Source: Bifidobacterium lemurum
GTDB lineage: Bacteria > Actinomycetota > Actinomycetes > Actinomycetales > Bifidobacteriaceae
Direction of reading: 5' to 3'
NCBI RefSeq assembly: GCF_014898175.1
Contig: NZ_CP062948.1
Coordinates: 2,666,001-2,730,000 of the forward strand
Length of the DNA stretch: 64,000 bases
Within the stretch, counting starts at the first letter, position 1; each line of letters begins with the position of its first letter. Below the pieces are notes generated by a model. That model had not been told where the DNA came from and ran no database searches. It saw only the letters and a list, made by a program, of their open reading frames with translations. A program made the translations under genes and the position numbers. Shown one piece after another: positions 46,065-54,645 of this stretch.

Positions 46065-47195
46065 TCAATTTATAGAGTATCTCAGATCATCAGTTGACCG
46101 GGCTACCAACAAATCATGGCTGGAGGCATAACGATGATTCTGTACGTAAGCTCCAGAACGCATGTGCGGAATGTCGCCATTAGGCAGCACCAGATGACCA
46201 TCATCGCCTTGCTTGCTTCCTCTACAGGGAGTTAGCAGCAGCACCTTATAGCCATTTTCAGAATTCGCCCACCCATGAGCAACTTCTCTGCCTTCACTGC
46301 TGAACGCCCATTCAAGCGCATGACCAAGTTTACGATTCATCACATCATCAGATGCGCATAAGCGTTGAGCCTCTTCCTCATTCCAAGGAACTTGATCAAA
46401 TACCCGCAGGATCATTGGTATTTGAGATCGAATACTTCTGTTCTCATAAAAGGCCAGATACCTCATATCACGGAAGAAACGCTCAGGCTTGCAGACATAG
46501 ATGGGCTGATACTGATATATATCCCAAGCCACGCGACCTGGGACAATCAGCGTGTCCGTGTCAATCTGCGGGCACTGATCGTATACTTCGCGCCATCTGC
46601 TTGCATCGCGCTCCAGCCATTCCCCGTATTGAGGCGATATGAGATAAGCGAGTCGAAACACATCCTGCATTGCCTTCGGAATATCAAATGCCTTCAAGAA
46701 GTTCTGATGTGCAACTCGATTTCGAGTAATACGAACGCTCTCCACCAGCCCTGCAATCGTTTTTCGTGTCACATGAGGATTAATACCCTGAGCAAACACT
46801 TTATACAGGCATTGCCTCCATAACTCCTCATGCTTTGCATTGAAAAGATGCGACCAAAACCCAAACGTGAGTGTGGCGATGATACGATCGCGCGAATCAG
46901 GCCTCTTTGCTTTTGCATTCTGTTCACGCGCCCCAGCAATGCTCGCAAGATCCTCGTCATTCAGCCCAGAGCACAGCTGCAGAAACCAGGGAATTCCCCG
47001 CTCGTCTTCTTTACAGTACTCTTTGAACACTTGATCCACAGCGTTACGCAACAGCACTTCCAAGTGTCCAATGGTTGCAAAACATTCCGCAGCCATGCGG
47101 CTGTTCCACACATAGAGCTCCACGGCTCGGTTAAGATCTCCGCCCACTTCTTGGAGGTACTCATTCAGTCGAATCGGACTAATCCCCCGCTCCAC
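46065..47195 (-). CDS. Abi family protein inside the BREX locus
   Basis: A protein of about 376 residues resembling the Abi_2 abortive-infection family in its actinobacterial form: ISPIRLNEYLQEVGGDLNRA, ELYVWNSRMAAECFATIGHL with EVLLRNAVDQVF, and NRVAHQNF (an R-x4-6-H like HEPN element) near 200. The C-terminal half is not recognised. I place the start at a GTG (47195), 15 bases from the insertion sequence end. The frame runs on into the IS, so the true N-terminus and promoter may have been lost. It lies 14 bases before pglZ. Confidence 0.7.
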   Translation of the reverse strand: MERGISPIRLNEYLQEVGGDLNRAVELYVWNSRMAAECFATIGHLEVLLRNAVDQVFKEYCKEDERGIPWFLQLCSGLNDEDLASIAGAREQNAKAKRPDSRDRIIATLTFGFWSHLFNAKHEELWRQCLYKVFAQGINPHVTRKTIAGLVESVRITRNRVAHQNFLKAFDIPKAMQDVFRLAYLISPQYGEWLERDASRWREVYDQCPQIDTDTLIVPGRVAWDIYQYQPIYVCKPERFFRDMRYLAFYENRSIRSQIPMILRVFDQVPWNEEEAQRLCASDDVMNRKLGHALEWAFSSEGREVAHGWANSENGYKVLLLTPCRGSKQGDDGHLVLPNGDIPHMRSGAYVQNHRYASSHDLLVARSTDDLRYSIN

Positions 47196-47209
47196 AACCT
47201 TGTTCCGAG

Positions 47210-48677
47210 GTTCGTCATTAATAAGTGAGCGCGTAATCGTTGTTCGTTTGTCGTAATGGGTGAGCGCGAAACGGTGCCTGCGATCTATTTGTCGTTTTGT
47301 CCGGCGTCGGCGCGCATGCGTTCGATCGCCTTTCCCAAGTATCCCATGTCCAGGCCGGCGCGGCGGGCCATCGCCTCGGTGCGGTCCCGGCTGACGCGTT
47401 CGAGTTCGTCCTGGATGACGGCGATCTCGCGGTTGAGGCGGGCGGGGTTGGTGGCGGCGATGATCCCCTCGATGCGGCGGCGGGCGTCGTCGACGACGTA
47501 TCCGCCGCCCCCGGCGGCGCGGTCGGCGGCGTCGTGCTCCAGCACGCGCGCCCACGGGGTGCGGGGCTCGTCGTACACGGTCTTCCTGCGCCCGTCGCGC
47601 CCCTGGTCGACGCGCACGGGCTTGCGGGTGGGCGTGAACAGGTTCAGCAGCACGTAGGTCTTCGCCCACAGCCGGTTGAGCAGCTCGCGCTGCTGCGCGG
47701 TGTCGTAGCGCCAGTGGAACGCGTATTTCCTGACGACGTGGTTGTTGCGCGACTCGACGGTGGCCTGGTCGTTCTTCCTGTACGGGCGGCTGCGGGTCTG
47801 TTCGATGTCCTGTTCGAGCAGCCAGTCGACGAGCTCGTCGTTGATGAACTCGACGCCGTTGTCGGAGTCGAAGCAGGTGACGGGAAACGGGAAGAGCGGC
47901 AGGGCGGTGGCGACCGCTGCCTTGATGTTGGATTTGGCATTGTTGCGGGCGGTGACGTTCACGGTCCAGTTCGTCGCGTAGTCCACCATCGTCAGGGTGC
48001 GGGCGAACTCGCCCTTCATGCTGGGCCCGCAGTGGGCCACGGTGTCTGCCTCGGCCAGGCCGGGAACGCGGATTGTCTCGTCGGTGCATTTGCGGATCCT
48101 GATCGAGTTGCGCATGTGCTCCGCGGCCGGCCGGGTCAGCGACGCGCCCTTCGGCATGGCGGCCTGTTTGAGCGGTCTGAGCCGCCGGTCGATGGTCGAC
48201 GGACTCATCGCCAGCACCTGGTCCAGCGCGTCGCCGTCGATGCCGTCGAGCTCGCCGTTCGCCAGGAGCGCGGGAATCCACTGGTCGAACATGGCCTTCA
48301 TGTACGGGCCGCACGGCATGCCCATGAGCAGCCACAGGCGCTCCAGCAGCCGCTGCGCGCCCGCGTCGTACTTCGGCCGCCTGCCCCGCGCCGCGCCTTT
48401 CACGGGTTTCTCCCTCTCCGCCTGCGTGAGCAGCCGCCGGGCGGTGGACCTGCCCATCCCGACGGCCTCGAGGCGGTCGAGGATCTCGCCCTTCTGTTTC
48501 TTGTCGCCCTTGGCGTACTCCGCCTTGAACCTGTTCGTCAGCCGTTTTCTCGTGGCCATGTCCAGTCTGCCTTCCATAAGGCAAGCATCCCCGCGAACGA
48601 CGCGGGCCGCGCGGGATTTCGCGCTCATTATTTATGACGAACGGAATCCAATTTCGCGCTCAAACATTACGACGAAC
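47210..48677. mobile_element. Insertion sequence with doubled terminal motifs
   Basis: An element of about 1.47 kb. Each end holds two copies of a motif running from GTTCGTC through about ten variable bases to TGAGCGCG(AAA): left at 47210-47233 and 47243-47271, right (reversed) at 48652-48677 and 48617-48641. The ends are thus imperfect inverted repeats, possibly extending to CCGAGGTTCGTC at 47206 and its counterpart GACGAACGTCGG. I see no clear target duplication. It sits between the OLD-type nuclease gene and the Abi gene of the BREX operon. Confidence 0.8.
47285..48559 (-). CDS. DDE (rve) integrase-core transposase
   Basis: A 424-residue transposase. The N-terminus is a helix-turn-helix region (LEAVGMGRSTARRLLTQAER) with a second near SPSTIDRRLRP. 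The catalytic core has the first Asp in LAEADTVAHCGPSMKG, the second in CFDSDNGVEFINDELVDWL, and the Glu in QATVESRNNHVVRKYAF. GGAAGG ten bases upstream favours the ATG at 48559; the frame is open to 48628. It appears intact. The family is a long rve-type transposase; the exact IS family is not assigned. Confidence 0.88.
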   Translation of the reverse strand: MATRKRLTNRFKAEYAKGDKKQKGEILDRLEAVGMGRSTARRLLTQAEREKPVKGAARGRRPKYDAGAQRLLERLWLLMGMPCGPYMKAMFDQWIPALLANGELDGIDGDALDQVLAMSPSTIDRRLRPLKQAAMPKGASLTRPAAEHMRNSIRIRKCTDETIRVPGLAEADTVAHCGPSMKGEFARTLTMVDYATNWTVNVTARNNAKSNIKAAVATALPLFPFPVTCFDSDNGVEFINDELVDWLLEQDIEQTRSRPYRKNDQATVESRNNHVVRKYAFHWRYDTAQQRELLNRLWAKTYVLLNLFTPTRKPVRVDQGRDGRRKTVYDEPRTPWARVLEHDAADRAAGGGGYVVDDARRRIEGIIAATNPARLNREIAVIQDELERVSRDRTEAMARRAGLDMGYLGKAIERMRADAGQNDK

Positions 48678-48708
48678 GTCGGTTCATCATCAACTGTGCT
48701 GCCATGCT

Positions 48709-48769
48709 GCTATACTATCCTATGTACGCCCCGGCCAAGCCTCTGATCTACGGATCAAGCTCCCGGGGC
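48709..48769 (+). promoter_or_regulatory. Possible promoter and nested hairpin beside the IS
   Basis: TATACT at about 48711 resembles a -10 box. Shortly downstream GCCCCGG (48728-48734) pairs with CCGGGGC (48763-48769), and TGATC/GATCA pair inside. It could be a short structured RNA or a remnant of a leader cut off by the insertion sequence. No gene follows on this strand. Confidence 0.3.
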
Positions 48770-48813
48770 TTTGTCTCTGACTCGCAATACAAGGCCCAAA
48801 ATAAGGATTATAG

Positions 48814-48863
48814 GGTTATAGAAACTGAACGTAATGCTTGTTTTTGCTTCAGTTCCTATAACC
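48814..48863 (-). terminator. Hairpin downstream of the OLD-type nuclease gene
   Basis: GGTTATAGAAACTGAA pairs with TTCAGTTCCTATAACC (one mismatch) around an 18-base loop, 83 bases after the nuclease stop codon. Read on the minus strand it is followed by CCTATAATCCTTATTTT, a plausible terminator. The rest of 48682-48945 is AT-rich and shows no gene. Confidence 0.55.
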
Positions 48864-48945
48864 GGATAATATGCTATGCACCACTCACCTGTATGTGCGT
48901 ATATATAAGATTCTGCTACGAACAGTTATATCCGCTTATTTCACC

Positions 48946-50904
48946 TCATATCTGAGAAATAGATTCCGATTCCTTGGCTTTCTCAACTGCTCTATCTATA
49001 ATATTCAAAAGAAATTTGGGACAATCTTCAAACGAAGCCTGTAAAGTTGCTCTATAGTAATCCTCTTCATTTTTCTTAGAACCGCTATTGATGTTTTCAT
49101 AACAGTCTTGCCAAGTTTTCCATTGCGAATTCAAAAATGGCTCAAGAGTATCCTCAACTATAAAGACGCTGTCTCCATTATCTAAATCATAAGTTCCGGA
49201 ACTAGGATAATAATCATCATTCACCTTATCTTCTATATGAAAATAGTGAACCAAAGAAAAATTTGAATTCTTATGACTTTGTTCCTCAGCATTTTTCTTT
49301 GAAACATCTTTAGTGAATCTGTTTTCCCAACCATTATCATTGTCAAAGACAACAACAGAAGGAATTTGAAACTCTTTAAGAATAGCATGGAAATAAGGAA
49401 TATTGCTCTTGCCCATACAAGGAACAATAGACATACCCCACCTTTCAAGTTCTGCAATACGTCTTTTATCTGCGATAGCAGATAAAATGGCGCGCTCACT
49501 AGTCCCTTCAACGAGTATCACCGCATTTGCAAATAACGCATACGAGAAATTTTCTGATATTGTTTTTCCTATGCGACTCTGAACGTTGTTAGCACCCTTA
49601 TGGTCACCGGACTCTAATCGATCTACAACAGACTTCTTTTGAGCATGAGTGAGTTGAACCAAAGGTACACCATCCATACTACGCCGGGACAAACGATACA
49701 CTTCTTCATAGTGGCTTGGGTCGATAAAATATGGACTATGTGTTGCATACAGTACTTGAACATCACCATTGACCGCTTCGCCCAGCTGCCGTAGAACATG
49801 AGCAAAAGCTCTTGCTTGTATCGGATGTTGATAAAGTTCAGGCTCTTCCACGGCAAGACAAAGAACCCCTCTTTGCTCTTTATCATTCTCTGGAGATTCT
49901 AAATTTTCTTTTAAGCTCATGCGTCTGGCCAAAAGCTGTAGCGCTGAGATCAGAAGCATTCTTTGGAATCCATGTCCTTGACGGCTGACAGCTGTCTCAT
50001 TATCTCCATCCAATACCGATACTTTAAAAGTAGTTCTGGCCGGTTTAAGTTCTTGCGCATACGGTTCGACACGAATATTTCTTGCAGCTGAGTATGAACC
50101 AATAATTTCATTTAATTGATCAGAAAGTTCATCGAGTTGATCACCAAAAGTGTTCTGATAAATCTGCTGCTCTTGCTCTCGCAATGAATTAAAAAGCTTG
50201 CTAATTTGATCATCGGCTGCTTTTCGATCAATTGTTCTCTCTATAATAGTTCCCAGCAGAGTTGTACGAGCATCTTCTGATTCTTCTGATGCACGATAAT
50301 CAGCCCTTACTAGCGAGTAATTAAATATATCTTTCATTGAAGCATTGCTGTTAAAACCATTAAATGAGGTAGAGACCTCTTCTCGCACTTCCTCAAGTTG
50401 ATCGTGATGTTCTTGCTCCCAAGCAGTAAGAGCATCCGTTATAGCTCCTGCTGTATTAGCAGTAGGCAGATCCAATTCGGGATGATTTTGTCGCAAAAAC
50501 TTATATAGGTCTTTTTTCTCTGCCGCTTTTGAGGCCTGCTTGATTGGAGTAAATAGTGGATTGCCCATTATATTTGCAGAAAGAAATTCTCGACCATCCT
50601 TACGCATCTTCCATGCAGTAAAGGAAGTTGTCCCCGCAGGCGCGTATTTGCCTAGGGCATCACGATCTCTATCATTTAGATCAGAAAAAGTAACCCGAAC
50701 AACTATTGGCTCAATTTCATGGTTATATGTTGCGTCTTCATCAGAAAGATCATTTCCAGCACCATTGAAAAACCAATCTAAAGCATAAAGAATCGTCGAT
50801 TTTCCTGCCCCATTAGGCCCTATCAATGTTGTTATATTTGAAAAATCTATAGTTGCGTCATACAGTGTACGAAAATTCTGAATTTTTACTTTTTGAATTA
50901 TCAT
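48946..50904 (-). CDS. OLD family ATP-dependent endonuclease
   Basis: A 652-residue protein. The N-terminal half is an SMC/RecF-like ATPase: IQKVKIQNFRTLYDATIDFS, Walker A LIGPNGAGKSTILYALDWFF at about residues 28-47, and LCLAVEEPELYQHPIQARAF near 350 as Walker B with the D-loop at VLYATHSPYFI. The C-terminal half is a TOPRIM nuclease with AVILVEGTSERAIL near 467 and SVVVFDNDNGW near 520 supplying metal ligands. This is the OLD/overcoming-lysogenisation type, common in phage defence. The gene is visibly AT-rich compared with its neighbours, so it is a separate acquisition within the BREX operon. Confidence 0.85.
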   Translation of the reverse strand: MIIQKVKIQNFRTLYDATIDFSNITTLIGPNGAGKSTILYALDWFFNGAGNDLSDEDATYNHEIEPIVVRVTFSDLNDRDRDALGKYAPAGTTSFTAWKMRKDGREFLSANIMGNPLFTPIKQASKAAEKKDLYKFLRQNHPELDLPTANTAGAITDALTAWEQEHHDQLEEVREEVSTSFNGFNSNASMKDIFNYSLVRADYRASEESEDARTTLLGTIIERTIDRKAADDQISKLFNSLREQEQQIYQNTFGDQLDELSDQLNEIIGSYSAARNIRVEPYAQELKPARTTFKVSVLDGDNETAVSRQGHGFQRMLLISALQLLARRMSLKENLESPENDKEQRGVLCLAVEEPELYQHPIQARAFAHVLRQLGEAVNGDVQVLYATHSPYFIDPSHYEEVYRLSRRSMDGVPLVQLTHAQKKSVVDRLESGDHKGANNVQSRIGKTISENFSYALFANAVILVEGTSERAILSAIADKRRIAELERWGMSIVPCMGKSNIPYFHAILKEFQIPSVVVFDNDNGWENRFTKDVSKKNAEEQSHKNSNFSLVHYFHIEDKVNDDYYPSSGTYDLDNGDSVFIVEDTLEPFLNSQWKTWQDCYENINSGSKKNEEDYYRATLQASFEDCPKFLLNIIDRAVEKAKESESISQI

Positions 50905-50985
50905 TTCTATTTCCTTTATCTTTGCGAGATACTGTTTGAAGCGGCAAAACTAAGATTTTACGAAACAACAACTGATATTCACTTT

Positions 50986-53625
50986 TTAATATTCAGCTTT
51001 CCCTTCAAGGGGATGGACAGGCCATGTCCAGGTGGAGACTTCTTGGCGTTTGCGTTCTATGGCGGGGATGGCTCGGAGGGCTTTGCCCATGCGGAGGTAG
51101 TTAACTAGGACTCCGTCATCGAGATCCATTTCCAAGTTGCGTGTGGCGAGAGGATACAGCACATCATCCTCGTAGGCTTTGCACTCAGTTACGGCTCTAC
51201 GTAGTTTCTCGGCTTCGCGCTTGTCTTGGGCACGGTCGGACTTGTCAAGCTGCATAGCCTGATCAGCGATTTTGACCGTGAAGTCACGTAGGTATTCAAG
51301 CACCTTACCGGTGGTTTGCGGCGTGCAACGATGCAAGTACACCAACGCCTTGAATGCACCCTTGTTATCGGTCCGGCTTGAATATTGCCAGTAAATCGGC
51401 CGATTCGAGTACATCTTGACGTGATCGTTGTAAAAATCGTTGACGAAATACTTACGAAGCGGCTTACCCAACACGCGTTCAATGTAAGCGACGTTTTCCG
51501 TAAGATGATCTTTGCCGAAGGCGACTTCAAGGAACCTGCGGAATCGCGACACAATATCATCCCCAAAGCAATCAGTTTCCGTCACAGGAATGACATTGTC
51601 TTCATCCGGCATAAATGACGGTTCAGGAACATGCTTCAAGTAATCCGCAATTGTCTCACCTTGTGAAGCCAGAATGAGTCCTGGCTTGTCCAGACCGTAA
51701 CGGCCAAACATGCAGCCAACTGCATAGGAGATAAGTTCCTTGACTACATCGCAGGCAAACAGCTCGTCACGCTCAGCCGGCGTGTTCTTAGGATAAGCAA
51801 ATGCCGCATTACGCTTCAATGATACGCGCTCCAATGGCACATCTGTTGGGACATCGCCAACCACGTCATAAACTTTAGCCACAATTTCGTTATTACGGAT
51901 TTCATTTGACTGTTGTATATGCGACTGTTCATTCCAATGTTCATAGAGCCTAACAACTGACTGCTCAAGACTGAACATCTTATCAGCAGACTTAAGCAAG
52001 TCATTTTTTTCATAGCTCCATGATGTCTCAAATGAATCCCAATCAGTTTGAGCCATATGAACCATCTCGTGAGCAAGATTAACAGCAGCAGAATTCTCAG
52101 TAAGATAAAACGGCAATCTAGCAAGCTGGCCAGCTTCGAAATTTAGCGTAGGCGAAATTGCCATAAGAAGCTGTTGTGCAACAGAAGAATTCCCAAATGC
52201 CAATAACGGCCATAGCAAAGTATTATCTGTTGGAAACATTGAACAACCCGCGACATCAAACACAAATCCCTTTGGGAAAAGTCTGAATGCAGTTGTTCCA
52301 GAAGAAACTTTAGACCAAGATACGCAAGGCAAAAAATAAAGATGCGGGCTATTGGGACGAGAACCCTTTAGAGAAGCCATATATTCTCTACCATATACAT
52401 CATACCGTATTACTGATGACGCATTTCCATACCACTTGCGGTACTCTCCACCTTTATTGTAGGGAAACCATTTTTTCCCATACAAGTCGACTGAGTTATT
52501 GCTGACACAATCATCCGTAAAATCATCGAAACTTATCTCAAACCATTGCCGGAGAACTGAGTCGTTATTACCTGTAGACATACCATTTTTTAATTGAGCG
52601 AATTCGCTAAGAGGTTTACCTGAGGAAAAAGCGTGAAGCATGGCTTCAGAAAGCCAATAGACAATCGGAGAGCCTGGGATTTGAGCAAATTCAGACTGGT
52701 TGACAGTGTAACGCAGACCACTTGGCTCCGAGTTCTCCGCCGCGAAAGCGTCTGCTTGAGCCTGGTCTCCATGCACATCCACCAATCTTGTATATATGCC
52801 AGCGGATTGAGGTTCATGCTTCGCAAGAGTAAACGCTGTAGTGGAGACGACTTCGCCTCCAATAGCATCAAACGCTCCAGCGCCCAAGTGAGCCATCGTC
52901 GATATTTCCGTATTTGCTAGCAACAGTTGCCGCATACTCTCGAATGACGAGAGAAACATCCAGCTTTGCATAGTAACCATGGCGAGCACACCGTTGGATT
53001 CCACCAAATGAAGGTTACGCAGCATAAATGCAGCAAACAAGTCAGCTTTGCCATCCTCAAAATGATCTTGAACGTATCGCTTCAAGTCACTGCCCATATT
53101 CTTGCCGCCCATATAGGGAGGGTTGGCAACCACACATGCATATTGATTCGAGAGCAACTGTGACTGCCTAATAACAGTACCCACACGAGACAAAGTATCC
53201 GACCCCATCAGTGACAGATCATTCCAAGTCACATCATTAGGAACATCTTGCCAACGCAGTTCCTTAAGCTGGCTTAATTCTGATGGAGGGATAATCAATG
53301 AACCCTCGACATCCGCATTGGCGTATGTATTCCACACATCTTCATCTAATGTGACATCGTAGAGTCGGTTGAGATCTTCAATTTCTGTAGAGTTGAACTC
53401 TTCCTCGGCAATGAGCTGGATGTTCGGTAACACTTGGTTGCGGAAGAATCGACGGGACTTGGCACGAGCCTTCATGGTCAGGGCGAAGGCGGCGAGATTT
53501 GCTGCGCGTTCGTCGATTTCCATGCCAAAGAGGTTATGTTTCAGAATCAGACCGGGGATTTCACTGGGGGAATAGCCTTCGTCTTCATAAATCTGATAGA
53601 GCAGGTCGAAGGCGTAGGTGAGCAT
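50986..53625 (-). CDS. pglX: PglX adenine methyltransferase, C-terminal part after a stop codon
   Basis: The 879-residue second part of the BREX-1 methyltransferase. SAM motif I (VCDPACGSGHMLTYAFDLLY) straddles the first Met of this part, and the catalytic motif CVVANPPYMGGKNM is near residue 165. The target-recognition region follows, ending in a conserved C-terminus (STWTWPVHPLEGKAEY). The frame is open and continuous with the N-terminal part up to one TAA at 53782-53784. No ribosome binding site is obvious for the Met at 53625, which falls inside motif I, so this part alone would be defective. Confidence 0.9.
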   Translation of the reverse strand: MLTYAFDLLYQIYEDEGYSPSEIPGLILKHNLFGMEIDERAANLAAFALTMKARAKSRRFFRNQVLPNIQLIAEEEFNSTEIEDLNRLYDVTLDEDVWNTYANADVEGSLIIPPSELSQLKELRWQDVPNDVTWNDLSLMGSDTLSRVGTVIRQSQLLSNQYACVVANPPYMGGKNMGSDLKRYVQDHFEDGKADLFAAFMLRNLHLVESNGVLAMVTMQSWMFLSSFESMRQLLLANTEISTMAHLGAGAFDAIGGEVVSTTAFTLAKHEPQSAGIYTRLVDVHGDQAQADAFAAENSEPSGLRYTVNQSEFAQIPGSPIVYWLSEAMLHAFSSGKPLSEFAQLKNGMSTGNNDSVLRQWFEISFDDFTDDCVSNNSVDLYGKKWFPYNKGGEYRKWYGNASSVIRYDVYGREYMASLKGSRPNSPHLYFLPCVSWSKVSSGTTAFRLFPKGFVFDVAGCSMFPTDNTLLWPLLAFGNSSVAQQLLMAISPTLNFEAGQLARLPFYLTENSAAVNLAHEMVHMAQTDWDSFETSWSYEKNDLLKSADKMFSLEQSVVRLYEHWNEQSHIQQSNEIRNNEIVAKVYDVVGDVPTDVPLERVSLKRNAAFAYPKNTPAERDELFACDVVKELISYAVGCMFGRYGLDKPGLILASQGETIADYLKHVPEPSFMPDEDNVIPVTETDCFGDDIVSRFRRFLEVAFGKDHLTENVAYIERVLGKPLRKYFVNDFYNDHVKMYSNRPIYWQYSSRTDNKGAFKALVYLHRCTPQTTGKVLEYLRDFTVKIADQAMQLDKSDRAQDKREAEKLRRAVTECKAYEDDVLYPLATRNLEMDLDDGVLVNYLRMGKALRAIPAIERKRQEVSTWTWPVHPLEGKAEY

Positions 53626-53688
53626 GTGGCCAGAACCGCAGGCGGGGTCACAGACGGTAAGAGATTCTGGGGTGATGATGGAGAGGAG

Positions 53689-53721
53689 AGCCTTCGACTC
53701 GCTGCGCTCACTCAGGATGAC
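53689..53721 (-). repeat. Palindromic repeat unit inside pglX
   Basis: On the minus strand GTCATCCTGAGTGAGCGCAG, then CGAGTCGAAGGCTC, belongs to the family seen at 2239. It is read in frame as SSVILSERSESKALLS in the linker just before the SAM-binding motif of PglX. Confidence 0.65.
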
Positions 53722-53781
53722 AGAAGAGGCATCAGCGCTCTCAATGACGGAAGAATCCTCATCATCAGCAGTATTGACTGG

Positions 53782-54645
53782 TTAGATGTAGTATTCCCAG
53801 GTTTTGTAAAGCTGGCAGTCAGGGTGGTTCTGCATCCAGAGACGACCGACGCTGTTCTGCACAAGGTATCGCACTATCCAATCGGGGGTGAATAGCTGGG
53901 TTGCTGCTGGAATCTCGTTGGCACCGGCTTTCTTGGATTTCTTGAATCCAGCCATCACCTCGTCTTTACGTTCGGCGATGTAGAACTGGTAGAGCCAGCC
54001 GATGATCTCCACATCCTCGCAGTCCTCAGGTGTCATCACCTCGATCGCCCGGCGCAATACAGAGCCTTCCGCAAGCAGATCAGCCGGCATCAGCAGCTCA
54101 TCAATCTTGCCAAAAGTCGAGTTCGTGTTCTCGAACATGAACGGCATGAACTTATGCCAATACCGGCATTCAGCCTGCAGGAGTAAACCATAGGCTTGCC
54201 CCTGCGGGTCGTCAGAATGTGTGGAGCCGTTGAACAACGCTTCCACAGCATCGCGTAGTTTGGCGTTCGAAGTGCCGGTGGCCTCGAATACATTCGAGTC
54301 ATACTCACCGCGTTTCGCAGCCGCCAACACCTCAGGCAGGCCGTTGACATCTGTCACATCGGCCGCGGAGACCACTGGCATGGAGGTGAATCCGTGCGCA
54401 TCCATGTAGCGAAAGGCGATGATGCGGTTGAACCAACGGTAGGCATACCGCTCCACCACATGGTCTTTGCCCTGCTGACCACCACCGTATTTTCTCAGCT
54501 CTTGCTCCAGCTGATTGAATACGTTCGGACTGTTCACCTGAACCGGAGAGTTCGGAACCAGTGCAGCTTCCAACCGTGCGGATACCGCGCCCATGAAACT
54601 GCGACGGGCTTCAGCAGCAAAGCTCTGCAATTTCGATGTATTCAC
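53782..54645 (-). CDS. pglX: PglX adenine methyltransferase, N-terminal part ending in a premature stop
   Basis: The 287-residue N-terminal domain of PglX: LQSFAAEARRSFMGAVSARL, VVERYAYRWFNRIIAFRYMD, and LFTPDWIVRYLVQNSVGRLW close to the end. It stops at LYKTWEYYI-TAA, where intact relatives read on with Glu-Pro; a single G-to-T change (GAA to TAA) would explain it. With the downstream part in the same frame the full protein would be about 1219 residues, the normal size. The ATG overlaps the brxC stop by four bases (ATGA), so the two are translationally coupled. Confidence 0.9.
   Translation of the reverse strand: MNTSKLQSFAAEARRSFMGAVSARLEAALVPNSPVQVNSPNVFNQLEQELRKYGGGQQGKDHVVERYAYRWFNRIIAFRYMDAHGFTSMPVVSAADVTDVNGLPEVLAAAKRGEYDSNVFEATGTSNAKLRDAVEALFNGSTHSDDPQGQAYGLLLQAECRYWHKFMPFMFENTNSTFGKIDELLMPADLLAEGSVLRRAIEVMTPEDCEDVEIIGWLYQFYIAERKDEVMAGFKKSKKAGANEIPAATQLFTPDWIVRYLVQNSVGRLWMQNHPDCQLYKTWEYYI

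Noticed and set aside
47196..48584. Reading the Abi gene as a fusion that continues through the insertion sequence
   Set aside because: The upstream part of the frame is Arg-rich text in another frame of the transposase gene; similarity to Abi proteins begins only near 47180.
48704..48955. 83-codon frame on the plus strand beside the IS
   Set aside because: It crosses two hairpins and has no ribosome binding site and no recognisable sequence.
53434..53895. 153-codon plus-strand frame over pglX
   Set aside because: It is antisense to conserved methyltransferase sequence and has no motif.
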